Shown one piece after another: positions 54,176 through 62,772 of a stretch of DNA of 64,000 nucleotides. Numbering within the stretch: the first letter of the stretch is position 1; every line of letters begins with the position of its first letter. Where the stretch lies: contig NZ_CCXR01000002.1 of NCBI RefSeq assembly GCF_000821085.1, positions 124,001-188,000 on the forward strand, written 5' to 3'. The notes beneath the pieces are model-generated. The model saw only the letters and a list, made by a program, of their open reading frames with translations. It was not told where the DNA came from and ran no database searches. Origin of the DNA: Bacillus sp. B-jedd. Its GTDB lineage: Bacteria > Bacillota > Bacilli > Bacillales > Cytobacillaceae. Position numbers and translations under genes: made by a program.

Positions 54176-56320
54176 AACAGGCAGATGTGATTGCGTGATA
54201 TAAGATGCGGCTGATTTCGCATCAAGAGGGCGACTGATATAGTAGCCCTGAGCAAAGTCGCATGAATTTCCCTCCAGAAAAGAAAGCTGCTCCCTGGACT
54301 CAACTCCCTCGGCGACAATCTTTAATTTCAAGCTTCGGCCGAGGGATATCACCGCAGAAGCGATTGATGCATTTGCCTCTTCCCACTCAAGGTTATGAAT
54401 AAATGACCTATCTATCTTCAGCACGTCAATCGGAAAGTGTTTCAAGTAACTGAGTGAAGAAAAGCCTGTCCCAAAATCGTCTATGGCAATGGAAACTCCC
54501 AGCATTTTAAGTTGACCAAGAACTTGAGCGGCCTCTTCCGGCTCTTTCATGACTGTACTTTCTGTCAGTTCAAGTTCAAGCTTATCGGCAGGAAGCGTGG
54601 TTTCTTCGAGGATTTCAGCAATCAGCCTTCCTAAATCCTGCCTTTGAAATTGCCTTGGCGACAAATTGACGCTTACCGAAATCTGCTCCATCCCTTGCTT
54701 ATGCCATTCCTGGCATTGTCTACACGCCTCCCTCAGAACCCATTCACCAACCTGCACAATTAATCCGGTTTCTTCCGCGACTTCTATAAACCGATCCGGA
54801 TATAACAGTTTTCCACCTTTTCTCCATCGCAAAAGCGCCTCAAAGCCATAGACTTCCTTCGTTTTAAGGTTTAGTTTCGGCTGATAATGGAGCAGGAATT
54901 CACCTTTTTCCAATGCCTGGTGCAACGCAATTTCCTTTGCCAGCCTTTCCACCGCTTTATCATTCAAGGATGAATCATATAACCTGCAGCAGTTTCTGCC
55001 GTTCTCCTTTGAGCGGTACATTGCAAGGTCGGCATTCCTGAGTAGCTCATTCAACTCACTCCCATCCTCCGGGCTGATGCTAATACCGATACTCGCTGTC
55101 ACGATGACCTTTTGAGAACCAATAAAAAAGGGCTTTTCCAAAGCAGAAAAAATTTCTTCCCCGACTGCGAGTGCCGCTTCTTTTGAATTAATATCCGGGA
55201 TAAGGACGATAAATTCATCACCGCCGAACCTTGCCGCGATCATTCCGTCTAGGCAAACCGCGCGCAATCTTTCTGCCACATCTATGAGGAGGGAATCTCC
55301 CGCTTCATGGCCCATACTGTCGTTAATTACTTTAAAATGATCAAGATCGAGAAGAATGACGCCTAATTTCCCCTGGCTCTTCTTTAGGAAATACTTCAGC
55401 ATGAAGGATTGGATGTACCAACGATTCGGAAGCCCTGTCAGCGCATCATGAAAAGCCATATGTTGGATGGCCTTTTCTGCTTTCTTTTTATCGCGGATAT
55501 CCCTTCCAAGTGCTAAGTATTTATTTTTGCCGCCAATATTGATCAAGCGGAGATTAATGTCCACCGGGATGCGTGTTCCGTCACTTGCCGCCAAATTGTC
55601 TTCAAAGTGGCAAGATTCACTGGTTTCTGAACAACTTATGGGTTCTTTCAGTTTTTGGGGAAGGATTTCAAAAATTTCAGATACGTTCCTTTCGAGCAAT
55701 TCCTCTTTTTGATATCCTAGCATCGCTGCCGCCGCAGCATTAACATTACTAAGGCTTCCGTCTATCTTAATCAGAAAAATGCCATCTGCTGCCTGGTCGA
55801 CTACATTCCTGAATTTTTCTTCGCTTTCCTTTAGCATTTTCTCCGCATTGACCCGGTCGGTAATGTCCAAAGCGAACCCAAGCAAAAAGTCCTCGTTTTC
55901 CGCCTGAATAACCGTTTTCCCCGTCAGCAGTTCACGTTCTTCCCCTTGGAATCCGCCAATAATTTCATTTGTAATCAGCTTCCTTTGTCTCCACACCTCT
56001 TCGTCTACCTTGCGGTTCATTTCTGCAATATGCCGGGGAAAGAAGTCAAAGACCGTTTTTCCAAGCAGTTCTTCCCGCTTCATTCCATGCGCTTTTACTA
56101 CCTGGTCGTTTACAAACACCGTCCGCCCTTCCCGGTCTTCCAAAAAGATATTAATAGGAAGTGCGTTCAGGATATTCAGCTTGATTTTTTCACTGATTCT
56201 AAGTTTTTTTGCCAGGTCCATTTCCTTTTTCTCGAGTTCATCCACCCGTTCCAATAACGCGGAGAACTCACTCTTTAATTGGCGGACTTCCTGTAAATCC
56301 ATGTCTGGTTTCTTTGTCAT
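54173..56320 (-). CDS. PAS-PAS-GGDEF-EAL c-di-GMP turnover protein
   Basis: 715 residues, no membrane segment. Coiled coil ~5-45, PAS ~45-165 (LPINIFLEDREGRTVFVNDQ), PAS ~170-285, GGDEF ~290-450 with intact GGDEF but no RxxD I-site before it, and EAL ~465-710 with EALLRW, the Asn of NLSPRQF, ELTES, IDDFGTGFSSLSYLK, IVAEGVES and AQGYYISRP, all needed for phosphodiesterase activity. It could synthesise or degrade c-di-GMP; hydrolysis is more likely. It may counter the cyclase at 40152-41765. A weak GGGG precedes the ATG. Confidence 0.92.
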   Translation of the reverse strand: MTKKPDMDLQEVRQLKSEFSALLERVDELEKKEMDLAKKLRISEKIKLNILNALPINIFLEDREGRTVFVNDQVVKAHGMKREELLGKTVFDFFPRHIAEMNRKVDEEVWRQRKLITNEIIGGFQGEERELLTGKTVIQAENEDFLLGFALDITDRVNAEKMLKESEEKFRNVVDQAADGIFLIKIDGSLSNVNAAAAAMLGYQKEELLERNVSEIFEILPQKLKEPISCSETSESCHFEDNLAASDGTRIPVDINLRLINIGGKNKYLALGRDIRDKKKAEKAIQHMAFHDALTGLPNRWYIQSFMLKYFLKKSQGKLGVILLDLDHFKVINDSMGHEAGDSLLIDVAERLRAVCLDGMIAARFGGDEFIVLIPDINSKEAALAVGEEIFSALEKPFFIGSQKVIVTASIGISISPEDGSELNELLRNADLAMYRSKENGRNCCRLYDSSLNDKAVERLAKEIALHQALEKGEFLLHYQPKLNLKTKEVYGFEALLRWRKGGKLLYPDRFIEVAEETGLIVQVGEWVLREACRQCQEWHKQGMEQISVSVNLSPRQFQRQDLGRLIAEILEETTLPADKLELELTESTVMKEPEEAAQVLGQLKMLGVSIAIDDFGTGFSSLSYLKHFPIDVLKIDRSFIHNLEWEEANASIASAVISLGRSLKLKIVAEGVESREQLSFLEGNSCDFAQGYYISRPLDAKSAASYITQSHLPV

Positions 56321-56734
56321 CCCCGGCCAGCCTCACTTTTGCTTATGTCGTCATCAACACCCCGACGGTCCGCTTCCCGGCAAAAGAAGACTGCTGGAAT
56401 CGCTTATTGCTCACCCCGATCGGTCAGATGATTTCCCTTACAAATATTTTATATCGTCCAGAAAAGGAATGGATGGAGAGAATCCGAAAAATTCATGAAA
56501 ATACCAGTTCATTGTGAGAAAATTCATATCTTCTCTTTATCAAAATCTTCATAATTGACACAAAGATCGATTTTTTTAGCATTGGGAGGACATTGAGCAA
56601 ACTATCAGTTTTTTCCAATGATGCATGAATCTGCTCTATTGTATTTTTTATTGTATTTCAATATAATTTTTTTCGTAAGCTTTTTAAAAATTCCAAAGCT
56701 TTAAACATACTTTTTTTACTCGGGAGATGGGATT

Positions 56735-58015
56735 TTGACAAATCAAGCATTACTTGCCATTGGAATTTTTCTTTTTGCGTACGCATTTATCGTAACGGAG
56801 AAAATCCATAGAACAATCATTGCCATGGCTGGAGGCATCGCAATGGTCCTTCTCGGGATTCTAGGCCAGGAAACAGCCCTTGATCACATTGACTTTAACA
56901 CACTAGGTTTACTAACAGGAATGATGCTCATCGTAGCCATCACGGCGGAAACAGGATTGTTCCGCTACCTGGCAATCTGGGCGGCAAAAAAGGTAAAAGG
57001 TGAACCTTTGAAGCTATTGATTGTCCTGGGTACCATAACCGCCTTGGCATCCGCCTTTTTGGACAATGTCACAACCGTCCTCCTGATCGTACCGGTTACA
57101 TTCAGCATTACCAGACAGCTTAAAGTAAACCCAATGCCTTATTTAATTTCACAAATAATCGCTTCAAATATCGGCGGTACCGCCACGCTTATCGGGGATC
57201 CACCTAACATCATGATTGGAAGCGCCGTTAAGGAACTCACTTTTTCAGCATTTATCTTCAATCTTGCGCCGATTGCCGCGATTGTTCTCGTAGTGAATAT
57301 CGCCGTTCTAGCGCTGATTTTCCGAAAATCCCTTTCAACTACAGATGAATTGAAGGCAGGTATTATGAATCTGGATGAAAAAGCGGAAATTACCGATTCC
57401 TTGCTGCTAAAAAAATCACTTTTTGCTTTAACAGTGACAATCATTGGCTTTTTCCTCCACGGCTTCATCCATGTCGAAAATGCGACAATCGCTTTGGCAG
57501 GGGCTTTCCTTTTGCTTCTTATGACCGGAGAACATTATTTGGAAGATTCAATGAAGAAAGTGGAATGGCTGACCATCTTTTTCTTTATCGGTCTATTTGT
57601 ACTTGTCGGCGGATTAGTGGAAACAGGAGTCATTACGATGCTTGCCGAAAAATCAATGAAATTGACTGGTGGTGAGGTCACAGCAACTTCCCTTCTGATT
57701 CTCTGGGTGAGCGCGATTGCTTCGGCATTCATTGATAACATTCCGTTCGTCGCAACCATGATCCCTATGATCAAGGATATGGGCTCGCTAGGGATTACGA
57801 ACCTGGAGCCGCTCTGGTGGAGCCTTGCCCTTGGCGCCTGCCTTGGCGGAAATGGAACGCTGATTGGCGCCAGTGCCAATGTGATCGTCGCAGGCATGGC
57901 AGCAAAGGAAAAGCAGCCGATCTCCTTTATGAAGTTTCTTGCTATAGCGTTTCCACTCATGCTTTTGACAATGATCATCTGTACTGTTTATGTTTATGTC
58001 AGATACTTACAATAA
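56735..58015 (+). CDS. ArsB/NhaD-type ion transporter
   Basis: 426 residues, about twelve helices, of the ion transporter superfamily that includes ArsB, NhaD and P-protein. Duplicated motifs: SAFLDNVTTVLLIVPVTF with IGGTATLIGDPPNIMIG, and SAFIDNIPFVATMIPMI with LGGNGTLIGASANVIVAG. The ion is uncertain; it lies far from the ars genes and has no ArsR beside it. TTG start after CGGGAGATGGG. A small gene follows 13 bp later. The ~210 bp upstream are AT-rich leader without another feature. Confidence 0.87.
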   Translation: MTNQALLAIGIFLFAYAFIVTEKIHRTIIAMAGGIAMVLLGILGQETALDHIDFNTLGLLTGMMLIVAITAETGLFRYLAIWAAKKVKGEPLKLLIVLGTITALASAFLDNVTTVLLIVPVTFSITRQLKVNPMPYLISQIIASNIGGTATLIGDPPNIMIGSAVKELTFSAFIFNLAPIAAIVLVVNIAVLALIFRKSLSTTDELKAGIMNLDEKAEITDSLLLKKSLFALTVTIIGFFLHGFIHVENATIALAGAFLLLLMTGEHYLEDSMKKVEWLTIFFFIGLFVLVGGLVETGVITMLAEKSMKLTGGEVTATSLLILWVSAIASAFIDNIPFVATMIPMIKDMGSLGITNLEPLWWSLALGACLGGNGTLIGASANVIVAGMAAKEKQPISFMKFLAIAFPLMLLTMIICTVYVYVRYLQ

Positions 58016-58028
58016 GGGAGGGGAAAGG

Positions 58029-58307
58029 ATGAGACTGGTATATGAGTACAATGAAAGTCAGGTAGGGATCGCCGAGAAGAAGGATGGTGTTGTGCACGAG
58101 TTCTTATTTTCATTTCCAGATCAAGCCCTTGAGCAGGGATTTTCAGATGTCCGGGACTATTTTTATGGAAATGATGATGACTTTGACGCCTTTTTTTATA
58201 CCAATCTTGATAAGCAAGTAAAAGTGACGGTCAAGGAAGAATATTATACTGATTTTCTTCTCCAACTGTTTAAGCAGAAAATCCTTATTTCCCTTAAATG
58301 GGTATAG
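58029..58307 (+). CDS. Hypothetical small acidic protein
   Basis: 92 residues, rich in Tyr, Phe and Asp: MRLVYEYNESQVGIAEKKDG and DVRDYFYGNDDDFDAFFY. No family recognised. AAGGGAGGGGAAAGG precedes ATG 58029 and it starts 13 bp after the transporter, so the two form an operon ending at a strong terminator. Confidence 0.72.
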   Translation: MRLVYEYNESQVGIAEKKDGVVHEFLFSFPDQALEQGFSDVRDYFYGNDDDFDAFFYTNLDKQVKVTVKEEYYTDFLLQLFKQKILISLKWV

Positions 58308-58325
58308 GATTCGCTTCACAAGGGA

Positions 58326-58366
58326 ATGAAGCCGGAAAGTGCCGTTACTTTCCGGCTTCCTTTTTA
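58326..58366. terminator. Terminator between the small gene and the FbpA-like gene
   Basis: GAAGCCGGAAAGT pairs with ACTTTCCGGCTTC, followed by CTTTTT; overlaps the 3' end of the convergent small gene. Confidence 0.85.
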
Positions 58367-58512
58367 AGGACAAGCCTGTATTCATTTTCGAGGATTTTTA
58401 ATGGGGCATCGTAAAGATGTTTCTCGTCGGATGTTTTATAAATATTCCTCTGCAATAGTTCCTCAATCAATTGTTCTTTCCTTCTTTCAACTAGTTCTGA
58501 TAATCTGGCCAC
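58345..58512 (-). CDS. FbpA-like small basic protein
   Basis: 55 residues, charged helical N-half (ARLSELVERRKEQLIEELLQ) then NIYKTSDEKHLYDAPLKILENEY, similar to Fur-regulated basic protein FbpA of Bacillus as I remember it. GTG 58512 follows AAAGGAG by 8 bp. No Fur box is visible upstream; instead a repeat and then a SAM riboswitch lie in the same orientation. Role in iron sparing is only a family inference. Confidence 0.65.
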   Translation of the reverse strand: MARLSELVERRKEQLIEELLQRNIYKTSDEKHLYDAPLKILENEYRLVLKKEAGK

Positions 58513-58559
58513 TTTCTTTCTCCTTTCTTTATAGTGGTAAAGCAATGCATACATATAGG

Positions 58560-58815
58560 TTGAAATAAAGATTGGTGTGAAACGGGAACGAGGTGGTTGA
58601 TTTCCGCTCCGGGCATTTCGCTTTCCGCGGGGCATCAGTGGAGCCTCCTCGTCGCGTTGCTCCTGCGGGGTCTCCACTTGCTGCGCTATCCCGCAGGACA
58701 ACAGCTTCTTCGAATGGACTATGCACGAAGAAAATGCGTTAGCATTTTCGAGGAGTCTACATGCCTGAGCTCCAATCAACCAGCTATTCTAATAAAATGG
58801 TGTAATATTTATGTT
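58560..58815 (+). repeat. Short interspersed repeat, copy D
   Basis: Ends GGTTGATT (58595-58602) and AATCAACC (58774-58781), with internal GCTTTCCGCGGGGC, GTGGAGCCTCCTCGTCGC and GGGGTCTCCAC shared with copies A-C. Flanks (TGAAATAAAGATTGGT, CAGCTATT.TAATAAAAT) match copy E at 27719-27815. It separates the SAM riboswitch from the FbpA-like gene. Confidence 0.8.
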
Positions 58816-58872
58816 CAACCAATTTAGAAAAAATCTCCCTGGTCAGGAAGAGGCTGGACGTTTAAGGGTATG

Positions 58873-59017
58873 AAAAAAACCCTTCTTGATAAAAAGAGGG
58901 CCCGTCGCTTTTCTCTCCTTATCTTCCAGGCTTCATGCCTGCAGGAATTGGCACAGTGCCGTCCGGCCTGCTGCCGAGGTTTCATAGGGCCTTTCCCTCC
59001 ACCTCTCTTGATAAGTA
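58873..59017 (-). ncRNA. SAM-I (S-box) riboswitch with terminator
   Basis: On the minus strand the S-box core is intact: CTTATCAAGAGAGGTGGAGGG, GGCCCTATGAAACCTCGGCAG, GTGCCAATTCCTGCAGG and GAAGATAAGGAGAG closing P1. GATAAGGAGAG can pair with CTCTTTTTATC (anti-terminator, with two G-U pairs), competing with a terminator of CCCTCTT/AAGAAGGG plus seven Ts (58879-58873). No methionine or cysteine gene follows; only a repeat and a 55-codon FbpA-like gene. Confidence 0.92.
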
Positions 59018-59083
59018 TGATTCATTTTTCAATTTCATCTACTTTAGCCTATTCGATTGGGAATGTCAACCATAAGAAGAAAA

Positions 59084-59122
59084 ATAAAAACAGCGCCGAA
59101 AAATTTACCGGCGCCGGATTTT
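59084..59122 (-). terminator. Terminator after the HesB-like gene
   Basis: Minus strand GCGCCGGTAAATTTTTCGGCGC followed by TGTTTTTATTTTT, directly after the stop. Confidence 0.78.
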
Positions 59123-59425
59123 TTAATGATGATGATGGCCGCCCTTAGATGGATTCGTAATTACAAATTCCTCCTGCGGGACATAAAAATATTGGATCCA
59201 GACACCATCAAGATACTCCTCCCGGGAATCAACGATAACGTCGATTCCTTTGTCGGTGTGTACGACTTCATCATGCTCTTTCGGGGTATCGAGGACGAGA
59301 TCATAGTGGGCATGGTCGCCGTGCATATGAGTGATGATCACCCTGAACATCTTTCCTTCCGCAGACTCGTGCGAGAGCATTTCCTTCAAAACTTTTGCTG
59401 CATTTCGGTTAATTTTAACATTCAT
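59123..59425 (-). CDS. HesB/iron-sulfur biosynthesis-like protein without Cys
   Basis: 100 residues, HesB/IscA-like fold: NRNAAKVLKEMLSHESAEGK then beta strands (VWIQYFYVPQEEFVI). It has no Cys at all, unlike IscA/SufA, but is His-rich (ITHMHGDHAHYD) and ends in GGHHHH, so it may bind a metal rather than assemble clusters. AAGGGG precedes the ATG. The gene upstream ends 26 bp before it. Confidence 0.75.
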   Translation of the reverse strand: MNVKINRNAAKVLKEMLSHESAEGKMFRVIITHMHGDHAHYDLVLDTPKEHDEVVHTDKGIDVIVDSREEYLDGVWIQYFYVPQEEFVITNPSKGGHHHH

Positions 59426-59451
59426 TTGTTGTTAAACCCCTTCCTTGCTTC

Positions 59452-60192
59452 TTAATCCATTTCCTTCAGCTGTTCTGTTTGCAGGAGTGATGGATTCCAA
59501 TCCGCATTCATCGCCTGTTTGGACGCCCAAAGATTGCCGAGCAGCCTGGGCACCATTTGCTTCGAAGGGAGGATTTGGTGTTTATGATAATAGAGAAAAT
59601 AAAGCAAATAAAGAAATGCATTGGTTTTAAGATGGATTTCCTCAAAGTATTGCTCATTTTCTGTTAAAGTGGCGAATGATTTTGTTTCCGCTCCGGCAAT
59701 ATACCTCGTTCTTTTTCCTTTAAACAAATTCCCCACAAAGTGTATGTTATTAACTACAGCCGGGTCATCTTCGCCATCCGCGTTTGCGAGACGAGCCTGC
59801 AGCCGACTCGGAAAATCATTGACGTTGTCAACGAAGACACTCGTATGGGCAAAAGCCTTGTCAAAGCCATTCTCCAGAATGGTGATTCCTTCGCTTTGCA
59901 ATAAATCTAGGAGTGGAAGGTCAAAGCCTTCCTCCACATAAGCTGGACGAGCTGCCTGCCTGGCCCATTTAAGGCCAGACAAACTTTCCGACCGAAACAT
60001 CGTCATGAAATACCAGTTGTTGCGGTCATCCTTGGCGAGTTGGATGCCAGGTTCGCCTTTCCGGCGAAACAGTGTGAATCTGTCTGGCTTATCAAACATA
60101 AATGGCTCGGGATTGGCCCGTTCCCATCCTGCAAAATATGTACTGTTCGGCTGGGTAATCGGTACGGCTAGATGGACGTAGTAGACAGACAT
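59452..60192 (-). CDS. Hypothetical protein, 246 residues
   Basis: Not recognised. Soluble, with MSVYYVHLAVPITQPNSTYF at the start, a basic mid-region and a helical hydrophobic stretch near residue 195 (NAFLYLLYFLYYHKHQ). GGAGTGATGATGA precedes the ATG. It lies 75 bp after the methyltransferase gene and 26 bp before the HesB-like gene on the same strand, so it may share their transcript. Confidence 0.65.
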   Translation of the reverse strand: MSVYYVHLAVPITQPNSTYFAGWERANPEPFMFDKPDRFTLFRRKGEPGIQLAKDDRNNWYFMTMFRSESLSGLKWARQAARPAYVEEGFDLPLLDLLQSEGITILENGFDKAFAHTSVFVDNVNDFPSRLQARLANADGEDDPAVVNNIHFVGNLFKGKRTRYIAGAETKSFATLTENEQYFEEIHLKTNAFLYLLYFLYYHKHQILPSKQMVPRLLGNLWASKQAMNADWNPSLLQTEQLKEMD

Positions 60193-60267
60193 TCATCATC
60201 ACTCCAATTAATCAGTCTTCTTAAACCCATTCCCTGCCAGCCGGATTACTAACCTAAGGAATAAATT

Positions 60268-60876
60268 TTACTTGTCGATGACTGGCTTAATGTTAGTGCA
60301 TTCGGCTGTGACAAATAAGCCTCCATAAAAACTCTCCACGCGGTCAATCCTGATGCCGGCATCCTTAATATCAGACAGAGTTTCCCGGTTTAAATGGCAG
60401 CCCCCGCAAACTCTTTTCCAAACCGGGTTCATGAAGTCCTGCATTAACGCCAAAGGTCGCTGCCTCATTTGGATATGTTCAAAAAACAGCAATCTTGCTC
60501 CCGGCTTCGAAACCCGCTTGATTTCCGAAATAGCTCTTCTATGATTGGGAATTGTACAAAGAACAAGTGTCGCCGCGACAGAATCGAATGTATCATCTGG
60601 AAAATCCAGCTGTTCTGCACTTTGCAAATGAGTCTCAATTGGAACTTTCGCATCGGCCAGGCGGTTTTGCGATCGTTTCACCATATGCGAATCTGGCTCA
60701 ATGGCATCGACTTTTTCAGCATTCTTATAGAACGGGAAGTTGATTCCAGTGCCTGAGCCAATCTCCAGAACGTGCCCTGAAGCCTTCTCCAGCAAGCTCT
60801 GCCTTATAGCACTAAACTTTTTTTCTTCCAGGCCTTTCATGGCTGTGTCATAAAAAGCAGCGAACCATTTCCCCAT
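60268..60876 (-). CDS. Class I SAM-dependent methyltransferase
   Basis: 202 residues, Methyltransf_11 type. SAM motif I VLEIGSGTGINFPFY, acidic end of strand 2 in DAIEPD, motif with DFPDDTFDSVAATLVLCTIP. The C-terminal CGGCHLNR resembles UbiE/METTL7-like enzymes. Substrate unknown. ATG 60876 preferred over GTG 60885. It follows the PH-domain gene by 29 bp. Confidence 0.88.
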   Translation of the reverse strand: MGKWFAAFYDTAMKGLEEKKFSAIRQSLLEKASGHVLEIGSGTGINFPFYKNAEKVDAIEPDSHMVKRSQNRLADAKVPIETHLQSAEQLDFPDDTFDSVAATLVLCTIPNHRRAISEIKRVSKPGARLLFFEHIQMRQRPLALMQDFMNPVWKRVCGGCHLNRETLSDIKDAGIRIDRVESFYGGLFVTAECTNIKPVIDK

Positions 60877-60905
60877 TATCAGCACGTTCCTTCTAATTCA
60901 TTTGG

Positions 60906-61283
60906 TTACCTTAATACATAAGCGGCAAGGACACTTTGGAGTTCGTAAATATTCAAACTTTTGTTGAACTGCTTTTGCAAAGGGACCGGGTTGCCTGAAA
61001 TCCAGATTTTCAGCTCTGCGTCCAGGTCGAAGCTGCCTGCTGTTTCAATGCTGAAATGAGTGATGCTGCGGTATGGAACCGAGTGGTATTCCGTCTTCCG
61101 TCCTGTAATCCCCTGTTTATCGACAAGAATTAAGCGCCGGTTCGTGAAGATAAACATATCCCTGATCAGCCGGTACGCTTTTTCAATTGCCTCGCCAGGT
61201 GCCAGGACCTTGGCATACTCATTCTGCACCTCCTGAAGATTGACTTCCGAAGCATTCCCCATTAATCCATCGAGAAATCCCAT
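60906..61283 (-). CDS. Bacterial PH-domain protein
   Basis: 125 residues, bPH fold: YRLIRDMFIFTNRRLILVDKQGITGRKTEYHSVPY is the typical centre (FTNRRLI and the following turn). The C-terminal helix closes the fold. Function unknown. GGAGGAAAAAT precedes ATG. It lies 18 bp after the NRDE gene. Confidence 0.87.
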   Translation of the reverse strand: MGFLDGLMGNASEVNLQEVQNEYAKVLAPGEAIEKAYRLIRDMFIFTNRRLILVDKQGITGRKTEYHSVPYRSITHFSIETAGSFDLDAELKIWISGNPVPLQKQFNKSLNIYELQSVLAAYVLR

Positions 61284-61301
61284 ATTATTTTTCCTCCTTT
61301 A

Positions 61302-62069
61302 TCATTTCATTTTAAATGGAACTATAAATTCCTTTTCGGCAAAACTATCGCCTTCGTAAATTCTTTCAATGTAGGTTAACTGCTCCTCTTCCATCAGCAA
61401 TACCGTCGAGCACCTTGTCCCATACCCTTTGGAGCGGATAAAAAGAGGTGATAGAAGCCTTTCCCATTCAAGTCCAATTCCTGTGTCGGGGAGTTGATCA
61501 TCTGGCGCTGGTTCGGCATGTTGGAGCAAGCTGAACAGGTTTTTCCGCAGATCCTTTTCATCTGTCTGCAAAAGTTCCCTGAGGCCTTTTTTGCCCCTTT
61601 CCACCTTTGGCCAGGGAGTGTTGAGGAAATGGTTGCTCAGCCCATGAATACCTGGTTCAATTTCACGGATCTTGCCTTCAATATTTGAATAGTGATAAAG
61701 CCCTGTTCCGTCTCCAGCTAGAAGATTATAGCCAGGATATAACACCTTCGATGTCTCAGCCGCCTGCATATACGCCTCTGCGGGCATTTCTCCCTTTAGA
61801 AAACCAGCGACAAGGTCTCCGCGTGAGAGCTTGCTGGTGACGACCATTTCCTTCGGATCACGGTAGTTCGTCAGTGCCGCGAACTTCCCGTCCCTCGTCA
61901 CCCCCATCCATGTCCCCATTTTCTCAAGATCCCGCCCGGCAAGAATTTCCGGCTCATCCTTCCAGAAATCAGCTGGTGCCGTTGGCCTCGCATAGCTTTC
62001 GTCCCGGTTGCCCGCGACAATCAGCCTGTAACTTGGATGCGCTTTATAGGCAAACAGTATAAGGCACAA
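61302..62069 (-). CDS. NRDE-family protein (TANGO2-like)
   Basis: 255 residues. The family begins with Met-Cys, and here TTG 62069 is directly followed by Cys (CLILFAYKAHPSYRLIVAGNRDESY), with GGCGGTG upstream; this fixes the start. NRDE motif at ~20-24, later GTWMGVTRDGKFAALTNYR. TANGO2-type proteins have an Ntn-hydrolase-like fold and have been linked to haem handling; activity here is unknown. First gene of a probable NRDE-PH-methyltransferase operon. Confidence 0.88.
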   Translation of the reverse strand: MCLILFAYKAHPSYRLIVAGNRDESYARPTAPADFWKDEPEILAGRDLEKMGTWMGVTRDGKFAALTNYRDPKEMVVTSKLSRGDLVAGFLKGEMPAEAYMQAAETSKVLYPGYNLLAGDGTGLYHYSNIEGKIREIEPGIHGLSNHFLNTPWPKVERGKKGLRELLQTDEKDLRKNLFSLLQHAEPAPDDQLPDTGIGLEWERLLSPLFIRSKGYGTRCSTVLLMEEEQLTYIERIYEGDSFAEKEFIVPFKMK

Positions 62070-62190
62070 CGGTATCACCGCCTTCCAACATATTCTATAC
62101 ATTAATAGTATCCCATTTTTGAAAGGAATGTATCATGTTTTTGCCTGAACTGGAAATACTAATATGTACTTCCGGATACGAGGTGTGAAA

Positions 62191-62757
62191 ATGAAGCGGA
62201 AATGGATCATAGGGCTAAGTTCGGTTTTTATATTAATGTTGGCCGCGCTTGTTATTTACTATTTTAACAAAGGGGACACCTCCAGATGGCAGGTGGCATC
62301 GGGAGGCATCGGCGCCAGCGCACTGCCTCTGCTTCTTCTTTTTGCAAAAAGAAATCCGTTTAATCTTCCAATCATCATCGGCTATTATATTGCAATTCTG
62401 AGTACCATCTTTCTCGGTTCTATCGCATCCTTCTATCTCAAATATTCATGGTGGGATTCTACTATTCATTTCTATAAAGGAATTCTTGTCGGCTTCATCG
62501 GAATCACCCTCTACAAGTTATTGGTGCCTTCACAGGCAAGGGATGGTGTTTCCCGGCCGGTTATCTTTTTATTTACCCTTTCTCTTTCAGTTACCGCGAG
62601 CGTTATCTGGGAGATTTACGAATTCCTTGGCGACCAATTTTTTACTCATACGATGCAGCGTGGCGGCAATAAGGATACAATGTTAGATCTTCTTTCAGGC
62701 ACAGCGGGTGGCCTGCTGGCAAGTTTATATGCAGTAATCCGAAAGCCAAACTTGTGA
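62191..62757 (+). CDS. Multi-pass membrane protein (first of two tandem paralogues)
   Basis: 188 residues, about six hydrophobic segments. Motifs: KYSWWDSTIHFYKGILVGF, IWEIYEFLGDQFF and MQRGGNKDTMLDLLSGTAGG. The conserved W-D-x3-H, WEIYE and GGNxDTMxDL polar residues lie close to the membrane and resemble the YjdF/DUF2238 type. Function unknown. ATG 62191 follows GAGGTG. The second copy starts 15 bp later. Confidence 0.75.
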   Translation: MKRKWIIGLSSVFILMLAALVIYYFNKGDTSRWQVASGGIGASALPLLLLFAKRNPFNLPIIIGYYIAILSTIFLGSIASFYLKYSWWDSTIHFYKGILVGFIGITLYKLLVPSQARDGVSRPVIFLFTLSLSVTASVIWEIYEFLGDQFFTHTMQRGGNKDTMLDLLSGTAGGLLASLYAVIRKPNL

Positions 62758-62772
62758 AAGGCGGCGGTATGA

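Noticed and set aside
55220..55280. c-di-GMP inhibitory site in the GGDEF-EAL protein
   Set aside because: The four residues five positions before GGDEF are LDGM, not RxxD, so no I-site is called.
56735..58015. Second arsenite pump
   Set aside because: It shares the ArsB/NhaD superfamily motifs, but no ars regulator or reductase is adjacent and NhaD-like proteins fit as well.
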